A stretch of 7,041 bases of DNA from Sedimentisphaerales bacterium (GTDB lineage Bacteria; Planctomycetota; Phycisphaerae; Sedimentisphaerales; SM23-30). The DNA is taken from NCBI GenBank assembly GCA_030636065.1, contig DAOVXR010000089.1:1-7041 (forward strand), written 5' to 3'. The notes under the pieces are model-generated. The model did not search any database. It was not told the origin of the DNA and saw nothing but the letters and a program-made list of their open reading frames with translations. A program made the translations under genes and the position numbers. Of this stretch, positions 1 through 5,923 are shown in pieces. Each line of letters begins with the position of its first letter. The first letter of the stretch is position 1.

Positions 1-513
1 AATCCTGATTTGGACGAGTCCATCAGGGAAAAAATTGCCAAGGCCGTCGGGATCGGGGCAGTCAAATACGCTGATCTCTCCAATAATCTTGTAAGTGATT
101 ATGTCTTCGACTGGGACAAGATGCTCGCGATGGAAGGTAATACCGCCCCCTATATGCAGTATGCTTATGCCCGCGTCCGCAGTATCTTCCGCAAAGGCGG
201 CGTCAATGAAGATGATCTGCTCGGCCGAGATCATCCTGTCGAGTTGACGGAACCGGACGAATTAGCGTTGGCCAAACTGCTGCTGCGTTTCGGTGAAGTG
301 GTCGAAACCGTTGCCCGCGATCTGCGGCCCCATCTATTGATTAATTATCTGTTTGATCTGGCCCAGGCATTCAGCGGTTTTTATACCAATTGCCCCGTCC
401 TCAAGGCCGAGCCGTCGGCCCGGACAAACCGTCTTTTACTCTGTTACCAGACCGCTCGTACTATCCGGTGCGGCCTGGGACTGCTCGGTATCGAAACAAT
501 CGAACAAATGTAA
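1..513 (+). CDS. argS: Arginyl-tRNA synthetase, C-terminal part (5' end outside window)
   Basis: Cytoplasmic class I aminoacyl-tRNA synthetase that charges tRNA(Arg) with arginine. The reading frame is open from base 1, so the gene enters from the left; a TTG at 10 is internal, not a start. About 170 codons are present of a family usually near 550-590. Visible hallmarks are the G-A-V-K-Y-A-D-L-S motif near the start, then the D-W-D-K-M-L-A-x-E-G-N-T-A-P-Y-x-Q-Y-A-Y-A-R stretch, both typical of bacterial ArgRS. The DALR-type anticodon-binding helical domain follows, with L-F-D-L-A-Q-A-F-x-x-F-Y and a terminal L-L-G-I-E-x-x-E-Q-M. The HIGH and KMSKS catalytic motifs lie upstream, out of view. 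The frame ends intact at TAA 511-513. There is no convincing intrinsic terminator after it: the T6 run at 514-519 has no preceding stem. Confidence 0.95.
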   Translation, partial: NPDLDESIREKIAKAVGIGAVKYADLSNNLVSDYVFDWDKMLAMEGNTAPYMQYAYARVRSIFRKGGVNEDDLLGRDHPVELTEPDELALAKLLLRFGEVVETVARDLRPHLLINYLFDLAQAFSGFYTNCPVLKAEPSARTNRLLLCYQTARTIRCGLGLLGIETIEQM

Positions 514-534
514 TTTTTTCAACGGTTAGACAGC

Positions 535-555
535 ATGGGCTGAAGCCCATCCTAC
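535..555 (-). repeat. REP-like palindrome with GTAG foot
   Basis: A perfect 7-bp inverted repeat (ATGGGCT 535-541, AGCCCAT 544-550, 2-nt loop GA) is followed after one C by CTAC (552-555). Read on the minus strand this is GTAG, one base, then a hairpin. That is the plan of REP sequences mobilised by Y1 REP-associated transposases (RAYT/TnpA-REP). The copy at 5843-5864 has the same layout, including the single spacer base. No T-run follows, so it is not a terminator. The link to RAYT is inference, since no such gene is in the window. Confidence 0.6.
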
Positions 556-562
556 ATAACTA

Positions 563-672
563 TGTCATTCCTGCGTAGGCAGGAATCCATGAACACCCAA
601 AACGTAAATACCAGCGTAATAATGGACCCCTGCTCCCTGCCTTCGCAGGGACATGCTTTCGCAGGGGTGACA
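563..672. repeat. MITE-like element with terminal inverted repeats and internal hairpins
   Basis: The ends form an imperfect 12-bp terminal inverted repeat (TGTCATTCCTGC 563-574 and GCAGGGGTGACA 661-672, 10 of 12 matching, the two mismatches being G-T pairs in RNA). The left arm is itself a perfect hairpin (ATTCCTGC 567-574, loop GTAG, GCAGGAAT 579-586). The inner edges mirror each other: GCAGGAATCCAT (579-590) against ATGGACCCCTGC (622-633), 10 of 12. The right arm pairs CCCCTGC 627-633 with GCAGGGG 661-667 around an extra perfect hairpin, TCCCTGC 634-640 / GCAGGGA 645-651. The left stem resembles the ATTCC(N)nGGAAT core of dRS3-like repeats. There is no ORF inside and no clear target-site duplication. 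Confidence 0.65.
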
Positions 673-701
673 CATCGGTCAGTTTGAGTAATTAATACGA
701 A

Positions 702-753
702 CCCGCGACATAAAGTCGTGGGCTGGTAAAGAACCCCCGCTTAACAGCGAGGG
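702..753. repeat. Double-hairpin repeat, copy 1 (before galM)
   Basis: Two hairpins lie in tandem. The first pairs CCCGCGAC (702-709) with GTCGTGGG (715-722) around loop ATAAA, 8 pairs including one G-T. The second pairs CCCCCGCT (734-741) with AGCGAGGG (746-753) around TAAC, 7 pairs and one mismatch. Each stem follows GAA and is followed by GGGCT plus a short A-rich linker. The arrangement recurs at 5870-5914 with the same loop cores (GACATAAA, CCGCTT) but with the two linkers, CTGGTAAA and CTAAT, swapped. Neither hairpin ends in a T-run. Function unknown. Confidence 0.6.
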
Positions 754-787
754 CTAATGAAAGGGACTGACAACGATTACCCGAAAA

Positions 788-1921
788 TTGTGGCTGTGTG
801 GAATACTAATTGGTGTAGTTGCTTTGTCTGGTTGTGATAAATCAGCATCGGAAAAAGACAAAAAGGATAATCTTACTATGACTATGAAAAAAGAATCGTT
901 CGGCAAAACTCCGCAAGGTAAAGAAGTTACCATTTTTACTCTGGTAAATGTCAATGGTCTCAAAGCAAGGATTATCGACTATGGGGCAATTCTAATCTCG
1001 ATAGAAGTGCCGGATCGTAACGGAAAGTTGGCTGATGTAACGCTTGGCTTTGACAGTCTGGATGGTTATGCCGGAAAAGACAATCCCTATTTCGGTACCA
1101 CTACCGGTCGCTATGCCAATCGTATCGCAAAGGGCAAATTCACACTCGACGGAGTGGAGTATAAACTCGCTGTCAATAACGACGAAAATCACCTTCACGG
1201 CGGTATAAAAGGCTTCGATAAGGTTATGTGGCAGGGGCGACAGTTCCAAACCGACGAAGCAGTGGGTGTCGAATTTACATACCTAAGCAAAGACGGCGAA
1301 GAGGGCTACCCCGGTAATCTTTCATGCACGGTAATTTACACTCTGACTGACAGTAACGAACTAAAAATCAGTTACAAAGCCCAAACCGATAAGCCCACCA
1401 TCGTCAATCTGACCAATCATAGTTATTTCAATCTGGCAGGGGCCGGCAGCGGCGATATTTTGGGTCATGAACTGATGATCAACGCCGACCGGTTCACGGC
1501 TCTTGACAAAGAGACGATTCCCACCGGCGAATTGCGCAGCGTTAAGGATTCTCCTATGGACTTTACAAAGCCCATGACAATCGGCTCACGGATTGCCGAG
1601 GTTCCCGGCGGCTATGACCATAACTATGTGCTTAACACGTCCGAGAAGTCCCCGGTATTAGCAGCGCGGGCCTTTGAGCCGACGAGCGGACGGGTTCTGG
1701 AGATTTATACTACCGAGCCGGGCATTCAGCTTTATACGGGTAATTTCCTCGACGGTTCTCTTACCGGCAAGGCCGGCAAGGTGTACGAAAAGCATTACGG
1801 CTTCTGCCTTGAGACCCAGCATTACCCCGACTCACCCAACAAGCCGGATTTCCCGTCTGTGGTCCTTCGTCCCGGCGAAACCTACGAGACTGTAACCGTC
1901 CACAAATTTTCGACACGTTAA
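788..1921 (+). CDS. galM: Aldose 1-epimerase (galactose mutarotase), probable lipoprotein
   Basis: Interconverts the alpha and beta anomers of aldoses such as galactose and glucose. Numbered from TTG 788, the GalM fold is complete over about residues 36-374. It shows G-R-Y-A-N-R-I (Arg108), N-H-L-H-G-G (His137), N-H-S-Y-F-N-L (His211, the proposed acid), D-H-N-Y-V-L (Asp277) and L-E-T-Q-H-Y-P-D (Glu342, the proposed base). The N-terminus is hydrophobic and ends in lipobox L-S-G-C (Cys16), then a charged linker, so a membrane-anchored periplasmic enzyme is likely. The start is uncertain. From TTG 788 the signal peptide lacks positive charge. An in-frame ATT at 776, nine bases after AAAGGGA (760-766), would add I-T-R-K and make a classical signal. 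ATG 878 would give a cytoplasmic form. It stands alone on its strand, convergent with pckG. Confidence 0.9.
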   Translation: MWLCGILIGVVALSGCDKSASEKDKKDNLTMTMKKESFGKTPQGKEVTIFTLVNVNGLKARIIDYGAILISIEVPDRNGKLADVTLGFDSLDGYAGKDNPYFGTTTGRYANRIAKGKFTLDGVEYKLAVNNDENHLHGGIKGFDKVMWQGRQFQTDEAVGVEFTYLSKDGEEGYPGNLSCTVIYTLTDSNELKISYKAQTDKPTIVNLTNHSYFNLAGAGSGDILGHELMINADRFTALDKETIPTGELRSVKDSPMDFTKPMTIGSRIAEVPGGYDHNYVLNTSEKSPVLAARAFEPTSGRVLEIYTTEPGIQLYTGNFLDGSLTGKAGKVYEKHYGFCLETQHYPDSPNKPDFPSVVLRPGETYETVTVHKFSTR

Positions 1922-1924
1922 GAT

Positions 1925-1963
1925 CACAAGCCGGAAGTTTGTGCTACTGTATTTTCTTTTCTT
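1925..1963 (+). terminator. Possible galM terminator, also a REP-like hairpin
   Basis: CACAAGC (1925-1931) pairs with GTTTGTG (1937-1943) around a 5-nt loop, 7 pairs with one G-T. It begins four bases after the galM stop. A T-rich tract (1951-1963) begins eight bases after the stem, which is far for an efficient intrinsic terminator. CTAC (1944-1947) follows the stem directly, so on the minus strand this is also a GTAG-footed hairpin like those at 535 and 5843. Either role, or both, is possible. Confidence 0.4.
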
Positions 1964-1980
1964 TATTCGCTGTGTGTCGG

Positions 1981-3783
1981 TTACGCGTTTGATCCGCCGA
2001 GTTCGTCTAACCGTCGGGCGAGCGCCTCGTGTTGGGCCCAAAGCTCTAACGGCAGTCGATCACCGAATTTCTTGAAGAATTCACTGACATCGTCCATTTC
2101 CTGTTTCCAGGCTTTCGGGTCGATATGGAAAAGTTTTTTCGTGTCTTCGGCTGATATATCCAAACCGGTCATATCGAGATCTGACGAACGGGGAACAAAC
2201 CCGATAGCGGTTTTTTCCGCCTTTAATTCGCCGCGGCTGCGGGCGAGTATCCATTCCAGGATACGAAGATTTTCACCAAAACCGGGCCACATAATATCAC
2301 CCTTTTCGTCCTGACGGAACCAGTTCACGTGGAAGATTTTCGGCTGCCAGCGCATTCGCACTCCCATACGCAGCCAGTGCTCGAAATAGTCGGCCATGTT
2401 ATAGCCGCAGAACGGCAGCATCGCCATCGGATCGCGTCTGATCTCGCCGATTTTACCGTATTGGGCGGCGGTGCGTTCGCTGGCCATTGTAGCGCCGACA
2501 TAAACGCCATGCTGCCAATCGAAAGACTGATAAACAAGTGGCGCCAGTTGCGCGCGTCGGCCGCCGAATACAATAGCGGAAATATTAACGCCGTGATGGT
2601 GGTCTAAACGGAAAGTATGAGACGGACACTGTTCTATAGGCGCGGTAAAGCGACTGTTGGGATTAGCGCCGGGTATATCTTTGCCGTTTTCGTCTTTCAT
2701 GCCGAGCTTCCAGGGGTTGCCTTTCCAGTCTAATGCGCCTTCTGCGGCTGGTTCGCCTTCGCCGTCTTCCCACCAGACGGTTTTATCCGGGTTTAGTACC
2801 ACGTTGGTAAAAATGGTATTTTTTTGTACCGTCGTTAACGCGTTCGGGTTGGTCCGTGAGTTGGTTCCCGGAGCCACGCCGAAAAATCCCTTCTCCGGAT
2901 TGATTGCCCACAGTTTGCCGTCGGTATCGATCCGCATCCAGGCAATGTCATCGCCGACCGTCCATATACGATAGCCCTTGATTTTAAGGCCTTCCGGCGG
3001 AATCAGCATTGCGAGGTTAGTTTTGCCGCAAGCACTGGGGAAAGCGGCGGCAAGGTAGTCAATTCTGCCGGACGGCTCTTCGATACCGAGAATAAGCATG
3101 TGCTCGGCCAGCCACATTTCCTTACGGGCCATAAAACTGGCGATTCGCAGGGCAAGGCATTTTTTGCCTAACAGTACGTTACCGCCGTAACCACTGCCTA
3201 CGCTCCAGATTGCGTTATCTTCCGGGAAGTGCATAATAAGGCGACGGTCCAGGTCTCGCTCGGCCTTGCCGTGCAGGCATTTGGTGAATTCACCACTTGT
3301 GCCGAGTGCCTCAAGCACTTCTTTGCCGGCCCGCGTCATAATAAGCATATTCAGGACGACATAGATACTATCCGTCAGTTCGACGCCGATCTTACTGAAT
3401 GGTGAACCGACCGGCCCCATCGAGAAGGGGATAATGTACATTGTACGGCCCTTCATCGAGCCGGCGAAGATTTCTCCCGCCCGTCGATAGCCCTCTTCAG
3501 GCGCCATCCAGTTATTATTAGGGCCTGCATCGTCCTTGATTTTTGTGCATATAAAAGTCAGATTCTCGGTCCGGGCAACGTCATTTACCGCCGTGCGATG
3601 ATAAAGGCAACCGGGGAGCTTTTCCTGATCGAGAATAGTTATTTCGCCGGTAGAGTCGGCCTCTTTAGTCAGTTGCTGCTTTTGCTCTTCACTGCCGTCG
3701 ATCAAAATAATGTCATCCGGCTGACACATCTGTGCCATCTGTTCGATCCATTCGTTCAATTGTTGATGCTGAGTCCGGGCCAT
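1981..3783 (-). CDS. pckG: Phosphoenolpyruvate carboxykinase (GTP)
   Basis: Converts oxaloacetate and GTP to phosphoenolpyruvate, GDP and CO2, the entry step of gluconeogenesis; in anaerobes it can run in reverse as an anaplerotic or energy-conserving reaction. At 600 residues it is the normal full length for the GTP class. The ATP class is shorter and has a different P-loop. Key motifs are F-P-S-A-C-G-K-T-N at 248-256 (P-loop with the reactive Cys252), V-G-D-D-I-A-W-M at 276-283 (metal-binding kinase-2), P-E-K-G-F-F-G-V-A-P-G-T-N near 296-308, F-G-G-R-R at 406-410, and the nucleotide pocket H-V-N-W-F-R (485-490) and G-F-G-E-N (501-505). Start ATG 3783 is fixed by AAGGAGT at 3795-3789, five bases upstream. 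It is monocistronic here, with a probable promoter near 4067-4095 and a long structured leader. Confidence 0.97.
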   Translation of the reverse strand: MARTQHQQLNEWIEQMAQMCQPDDIILIDGSEEQKQQLTKEADSTGEITILDQEKLPGCLYHRTAVNDVARTENLTFICTKIKDDAGPNNNWMAPEEGYRRAGEIFAGSMKGRTMYIIPFSMGPVGSPFSKIGVELTDSIYVVLNMLIMTRAGKEVLEALGTSGEFTKCLHGKAERDLDRRLIMHFPEDNAIWSVGSGYGGNVLLGKKCLALRIASFMARKEMWLAEHMLILGIEEPSGRIDYLAAAFPSACGKTNLAMLIPPEGLKIKGYRIWTVGDDIAWMRIDTDGKLWAINPEKGFFGVAPGTNSRTNPNALTTVQKNTIFTNVVLNPDKTVWWEDGEGEPAAEGALDWKGNPWKLGMKDENGKDIPGANPNSRFTAPIEQCPSHTFRLDHHHGVNISAIVFGGRRAQLAPLVYQSFDWQHGVYVGATMASERTAAQYGKIGEIRRDPMAMLPFCGYNMADYFEHWLRMGVRMRWQPKIFHVNWFRQDEKGDIMWPGFGENLRILEWILARSRGELKAEKTAIGFVPRSSDLDMTGLDISAEDTKKLFHIDPKAWKQEMDDVSEFFKKFGDRLPLELWAQHEALARRLDELGGSNA

Positions 3784-3788
3784 AATTT

Positions 3789-3867
3789 ACTCCTTAAAAA
3801 AAGTGGCTATGCCACCCATCTTGCCTAAAACCCCATTTCGCGGGGTTCACTTTTGGGTAGAAGTGGC
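3789..3867 (-). promoter_or_regulatory. Structured pckG leader: terminator-like hairpin next to the ribosome binding site
   Basis: Read on the minus strand, the leader holds three stems. The first pairs CACTT (3865-3861) with AAGTG (3852-3848). The second pairs AACCCC with GGGGTT (3847-3842 and 3834-3829, 7-nt loop). The third pairs GTGGC (3815-3811) with GCCAC (3807-3803) around a 3-nt loop and runs into T7 (3802-3796), which abuts AAGGAGT (3795-3789). The last stem plus U-run resembles a weak intrinsic terminator. An upstream GCCACTT (3867-3861) could pair with the same GTGGC, giving a mutually exclusive fold. Attenuation is inferred; a dispersed repeat landing here is the alternative, since GGTGGCATAGCCACTTTTT recurs at 6486-6504. 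Confidence 0.45.
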
Positions 3868-3881
3868 AGATTTCTTCATAG

Positions 3882-3935
3882 AAACACTCAAAAACGCTCA
3901 AAAACACTAAAAATCGTTAATTTTTCGCAAAAAAA
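3882..3935. other. Helically phased A-tracts (probable bent DNA)
   Basis: Runs of A or T recur at about one helical turn: AAA 3882-3884, A5 at 3890-3894, 3900-3904 and 3909-3913, T5 at 3921-3925 and A7 at 3929-3935. The first part is a degenerate 10-bp tandem repeat of the form AAACACTCAA. Phased A-tracts are known to give intrinsic curvature. The tract lies inside the transcribed leader if the promoter at 4067-4095 is used for pckG, or upstream of whatever promoter serves the + strand operon. Confidence 0.55.
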
Positions 3936-4066
3936 TAACAACCCAATTTTCGCCATAACTCTTTTGTTACAAAGGGGTTACGCTGATTTCGGCTGTTTTT
4001 GATCTGTCCGGATATTTAGACTATTACTATCCGTTTAGCTGATGATTTCCGGTACAAGATCAGACG

Positions 4067-4095
4067 ATATTATCAGAAATATTCAGTCGTGTCAA
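4067..4095 (-). promoter_or_regulatory. Sigma70-type promoter toward pckG
   Basis: On the minus strand a consensus -35 TTGACA (4095-4090) is followed after exactly 17 bases by TAATAT (4072-4067), a 4/6 match to the -10. An overlapping GATAAT is 5/6 but only 15 bases away. Transcription would begin near 4060 and give a pckG 5' leader of about 275 nt. The rest of the 3784-4232 gap holds the leader structures, the phased A-tracts and an inverted repeat GGAAC (4117-4121) / GTTCC (4129-4133) before an A9 run. I found no equally good + strand promoter; TACAAT upstream of the small-protein gene lacks a matching -35. Confidence 0.5.
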
Positions 4096-4232
4096 CAACT
4101 TTATCATTCTTTTTCCGGAACACAAAAGGTTCCAAAAAAAAAGGTGGATTATAAGGAAATTTTACGTACAATGGCGCGACCGCGTGAATTGTGGCGGGAT
4201 GTGTCTATAGAATGTTTGTACAGGAGAATTTA

Positions 4233-4484
4233 ATGTCCATTGATCGTACCTTAAAGAGTAGCTCGGCGTTGACACGGCATCGCAATGTCCTTACCAGAGC
4301 CGAACGTATTGAAAAACTGGCTGATGACGGCCTCTGGAGCGAGGAAGATAATTCCGTGTTCGGCCTGCCAAAAGTCGCTAACCGCAAGGCCTCAGTCGGT
4401 AAAAAGATCAAAAAGGAAAAAGTCGCCACTGAAGGCGAAGAGGCTGTGACCGAAGGGGAACAAACTTCCGAGAAAGAATCTTAG
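4233..4484 (+). CDS. PVC-superphylum small basic signature protein (TIGR04137-like)
   Basis: An 83-residue protein. Residues 1-54 carry the conserved block I recognise from planctomycetes, verrucomicrobia and chlamydiae: M-S-I-D-R-T-L-K-S-S at the start, then R-H-R-N-V-L-T-R-A-E-R-I-E-K-L, and V-F-G-L-P-K-V-A-N-R-K-A-S. The family is annotated as a small basic protein and has been proposed as a PVC housekeeping or nucleic-acid-associated factor; its exact role is not established to my knowledge. Residues 51-63 are strongly basic. Residues 66-83 form a low-complexity acidic tail with T-E-G-E occurring twice, which seems to go beyond the conserved core. Start ATG 4233 is chosen because AGGAG (4222-4226) lies six bases upstream and the family starts there; an in-frame extension to 4191 is not supported. 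No membrane segment. It is followed after 12 bp by the aminotransferase, probably one operon. Confidence 0.88.
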   Translation: MSIDRTLKSSSALTRHRNVLTRAERIEKLADDGLWSEEDNSVFGLPKVANRKASVGKKIKKEKVATEGEEAVTEGEQTSEKES

Positions 4485-4496
4485 CGAGTTGTAAGT

Positions 4497-5609
4497 ATGG
4501 ATTATCTTGCGGAACGGATTAAATGTGTCGATGCCTCCGGCATTCGCAAAATATGGCAGATGGCACGCGAAATGACCGACCCGGTTAATTTCAGCATCGG
4601 AGAACCCGACTTCGGGCCGTCCGATGAAGTGAAAGCCGCGGCAATCAAAGCCATCAACGATGGGAAAAACGGCTATACCCTGACCACCGGAATAGACCCG
4701 CTGCGAGAAGCGCTGGCTGAGCAGGTAACAAAACAGTTTAACTGGTCGAAGCCCTCTATACTCGTTACCAGCGGGGTGAGCGGCGCGCTACAACTGGCGT
4801 TTATGACCCTGATCAACCCCGGCGACGAAGTACTACTACCCGACCCATACTTCGTTATCTATAAACATATAATCAATATGCTCGGCGGAAAATGCGTCTT
4901 CATAGATACCTACCCCGACTTCCGAATCAATGCCGAAAAGGTCGCGGAAAAAATCACTGATAAAACAAAATTGATGATAATCAATTCGCCCTCCAATCCG
5001 AGCGGGACAGTCTATCAAAACGAAGACCTTAAAGCAGTAGCAGAGGTCGCCCGAAAACATAAAATCATCGTCCTGTCAGATGACATCTACAGCGATTTCA
5101 GCTATGACGGGCCGGCTGCCAATATCGCCGGCCACTATGAAAATACCATAGCGATGGGCGGCTTTTCCAAAGCATACGGAATACCGGGCTGGCGGTTGGG
5201 CTATATGGCTATACCAGAACATCTCGCTGAACTGTTCGACAAAATGGCAACACTGCAACAGTACACCTTTGTCTGCGCGCCACACCCGTTTCAAATAGCC
5301 GCAGTAACCGCACTAAAAAGTGATATATCCAAACACATAGAAGACTACCGCAGAAAACGCGACCTTATCTATAACGGCCTGAAAGATTCGTTCGATCTGG
5401 GGCGTCCACAAGGAGCCTTCTACGCGTTCGTGCCGGCGCCGGGCGGTAACGCTACCGAGTTTGTCACAAAAGCAATTAAAAATAATGTGTTAGTCATACC
5501 CGGCTCAGTCTTTTCCGAAAAAGATACCCATTTCCGGATCAGCTATGCCATTAGTGATGAGTCGATCAAAAAAGGAATAGAACGGCTTTGTATGATTGCG
5601 GGGAATTGA
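4497..5609 (+). CDS. PLP-dependent aminotransferase, class I/II (aspartate/aromatic type)
   Basis: Fold-type I transaminase of 370 residues, cytoplasmic, moving an amino group between an amino acid and a 2-oxo acid through pyridoxal phosphate. The set of active-site motifs is complete: I-G-E-P-D-F (34-39), N-S-P-S-N-P-S-G (163-170, Asn167), S-D-D-I-Y (194-198, Asp195 and Tyr198 for the cofactor), G-G-F-S-K-A-Y-G with Schiff-base Lys225, G-W-R-L-G-Y (231-236, Arg233 for phosphate), and H-F-R-I-S-Y (345-350, Arg347 for the substrate carboxylate). The second acidic residue of the usual D-E-x-Y is Asp here. It matches the I-gamma group that includes prokaryotic aspartate, alanine and aromatic aminotransferases. 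Substrate cannot be read from sequence, so no symbol is given. ATG 4497 has only a weak Shine-Dalgarno (GCGAG, 4484-4488) and starts 12 bp after the small protein, suggesting translational coupling. No clear terminator follows. Confidence 0.92.
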   Translation: MDYLAERIKCVDASGIRKIWQMAREMTDPVNFSIGEPDFGPSDEVKAAAIKAINDGKNGYTLTTGIDPLREALAEQVTKQFNWSKPSILVTSGVSGALQLAFMTLINPGDEVLLPDPYFVIYKHIINMLGGKCVFIDTYPDFRINAEKVAEKITDKTKLMIINSPSNPSGTVYQNEDLKAVAEVARKHKIIVLSDDIYSDFSYDGPAANIAGHYENTIAMGGFSKAYGIPGWRLGYMAIPEHLAELFDKMATLQQYTFVCAPHPFQIAAVTALKSDISKHIEDYRRKRDLIYNGLKDSFDLGRPQGAFYAFVPAPGGNATEFVTKAIKNNVLVIPGSVFSEKDTHFRISYAISDESIKKGIERLCMIAGN

Positions 5610-5623
5610 GTGTAAGATAAGAA

Positions 5624-5660
5624 GAATTCAGAATTCAGAATTCAGAAGAGAAGAAGAGAA
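5624..5660. repeat. Tandem GAATTCA heptamers running into a GAAGA-rich tract
   Basis: GAATTCA is repeated exactly three times (5624-5644) and grades into a purine-only AGAAGAG-type tract. It starts 15 bp after the aminotransferase stop. It opens a 314-bp gap without a credible gene, which is made almost entirely of different repeat types. GAATACAGAAA also occurs twice in this gap (5663-5673 and 5714-5724). Confidence 0.8.
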
Positions 5661-5679
5661 GAGAATACAGAAATTTAAC

Positions 5680-5706
5680 CACGGATTTCACCGATTGCAC
5701 GGATAA
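5680..5706. repeat. Three 9-bp tandem units CACSGATNN
   Basis: CACGGATTT, CACCGATTG and CACGGATAA stand back to back (5680-5706), each beginning with CAC and keeping GAT. I recognise this kind of CACGGATTT-type spacer repeat from many environmental bacterial genomes. No coding potential or stem is evident. Function unknown. Confidence 0.7.
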
Positions 5707-5790
5707 GAAAAGGGAATACAGAAAAATAAATTGAACAGAAGATAGCGAAGGAAACGAAGAAGAAAACAGAAGAAATGTGGAAGAAGTGAA

Positions 5791-5806
5791 TCCCGATTTG
5801 TCGGGA
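5791..5806. repeat. Short perfect hairpin
   Basis: TCCCGA (5791-5796) and TCGGGA (5801-5806) form a 6-bp stem with a TTTG loop. No T-run follows on either strand, so it is not an intrinsic terminator. It is probably one more palindromic spacer repeat. Confidence 0.5.
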
Positions 5807-5842
5807 AACATTCAACGCTCAACATCAAATAAAGAAAAACGC

Positions 5843-5864
5843 GTGGGCCATAGGCCCACCCTAC
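5843..5864 (-). repeat. REP-like palindrome with GTAG foot
   Basis: A perfect 7-bp stem (GTGGGCC 5843-5849, GGCCCAC 5853-5859, loop ATA) is followed by one C and then CTAC (5861-5864). On the minus strand this is GTAG, one base, hairpin, the same design as at 535-555. Six bases further right the double-hairpin repeat begins. Confidence 0.6.
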
Positions 5865-5869
5865 TTAAA

Positions 5870-5914
5870 CCCCGACATAAAATCAGGGGCTAATACCTCC
5901 GCTTGGCAGCGGGG
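5870..5914. repeat. Double-hairpin repeat, copy 2 (before the fabZ-like gene)
   Basis: The first stem pairs CCCCGA (5870-5875) with TC plus GGGG (5883-5889) with one bulged A; its loop core GACATAAA matches copy 1. The second pairs CTCCGCT (5897-5903) with AGCGGGG (5908-5914) around TGGC, with one T-G pair. The final GGGGA (5911-5915) lies eight bases before the ATG at 5924 and is the only plausible ribosome binding site there. The repeat therefore seems to supply, or at least overlap, the translation start signal of the next gene. Confidence 0.6.
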
Positions 5915-5923
5915 ACTGGTAAA

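Noticed and set aside
563..753. CRISPR array
   Set aside because: The repeats are palindromes of differing sequence and spacing, without regular direct repeats and unique spacers.
2325..2974. Open frames on both strands inside pckG
   Set aside because: Shadows of a strongly conserved 600-residue gene; no start signals or recognisable motifs.
4042..4233. 63-codon open frame upstream of the small PVC protein
   Set aside because: No Shine-Dalgarno, crosses promoter-like and A-rich DNA, composition not protein-like, and its product resembles no family I know.
5843..5864. Intrinsic terminator
   Set aside because: Strong GC stem, but no T-run on either strand.
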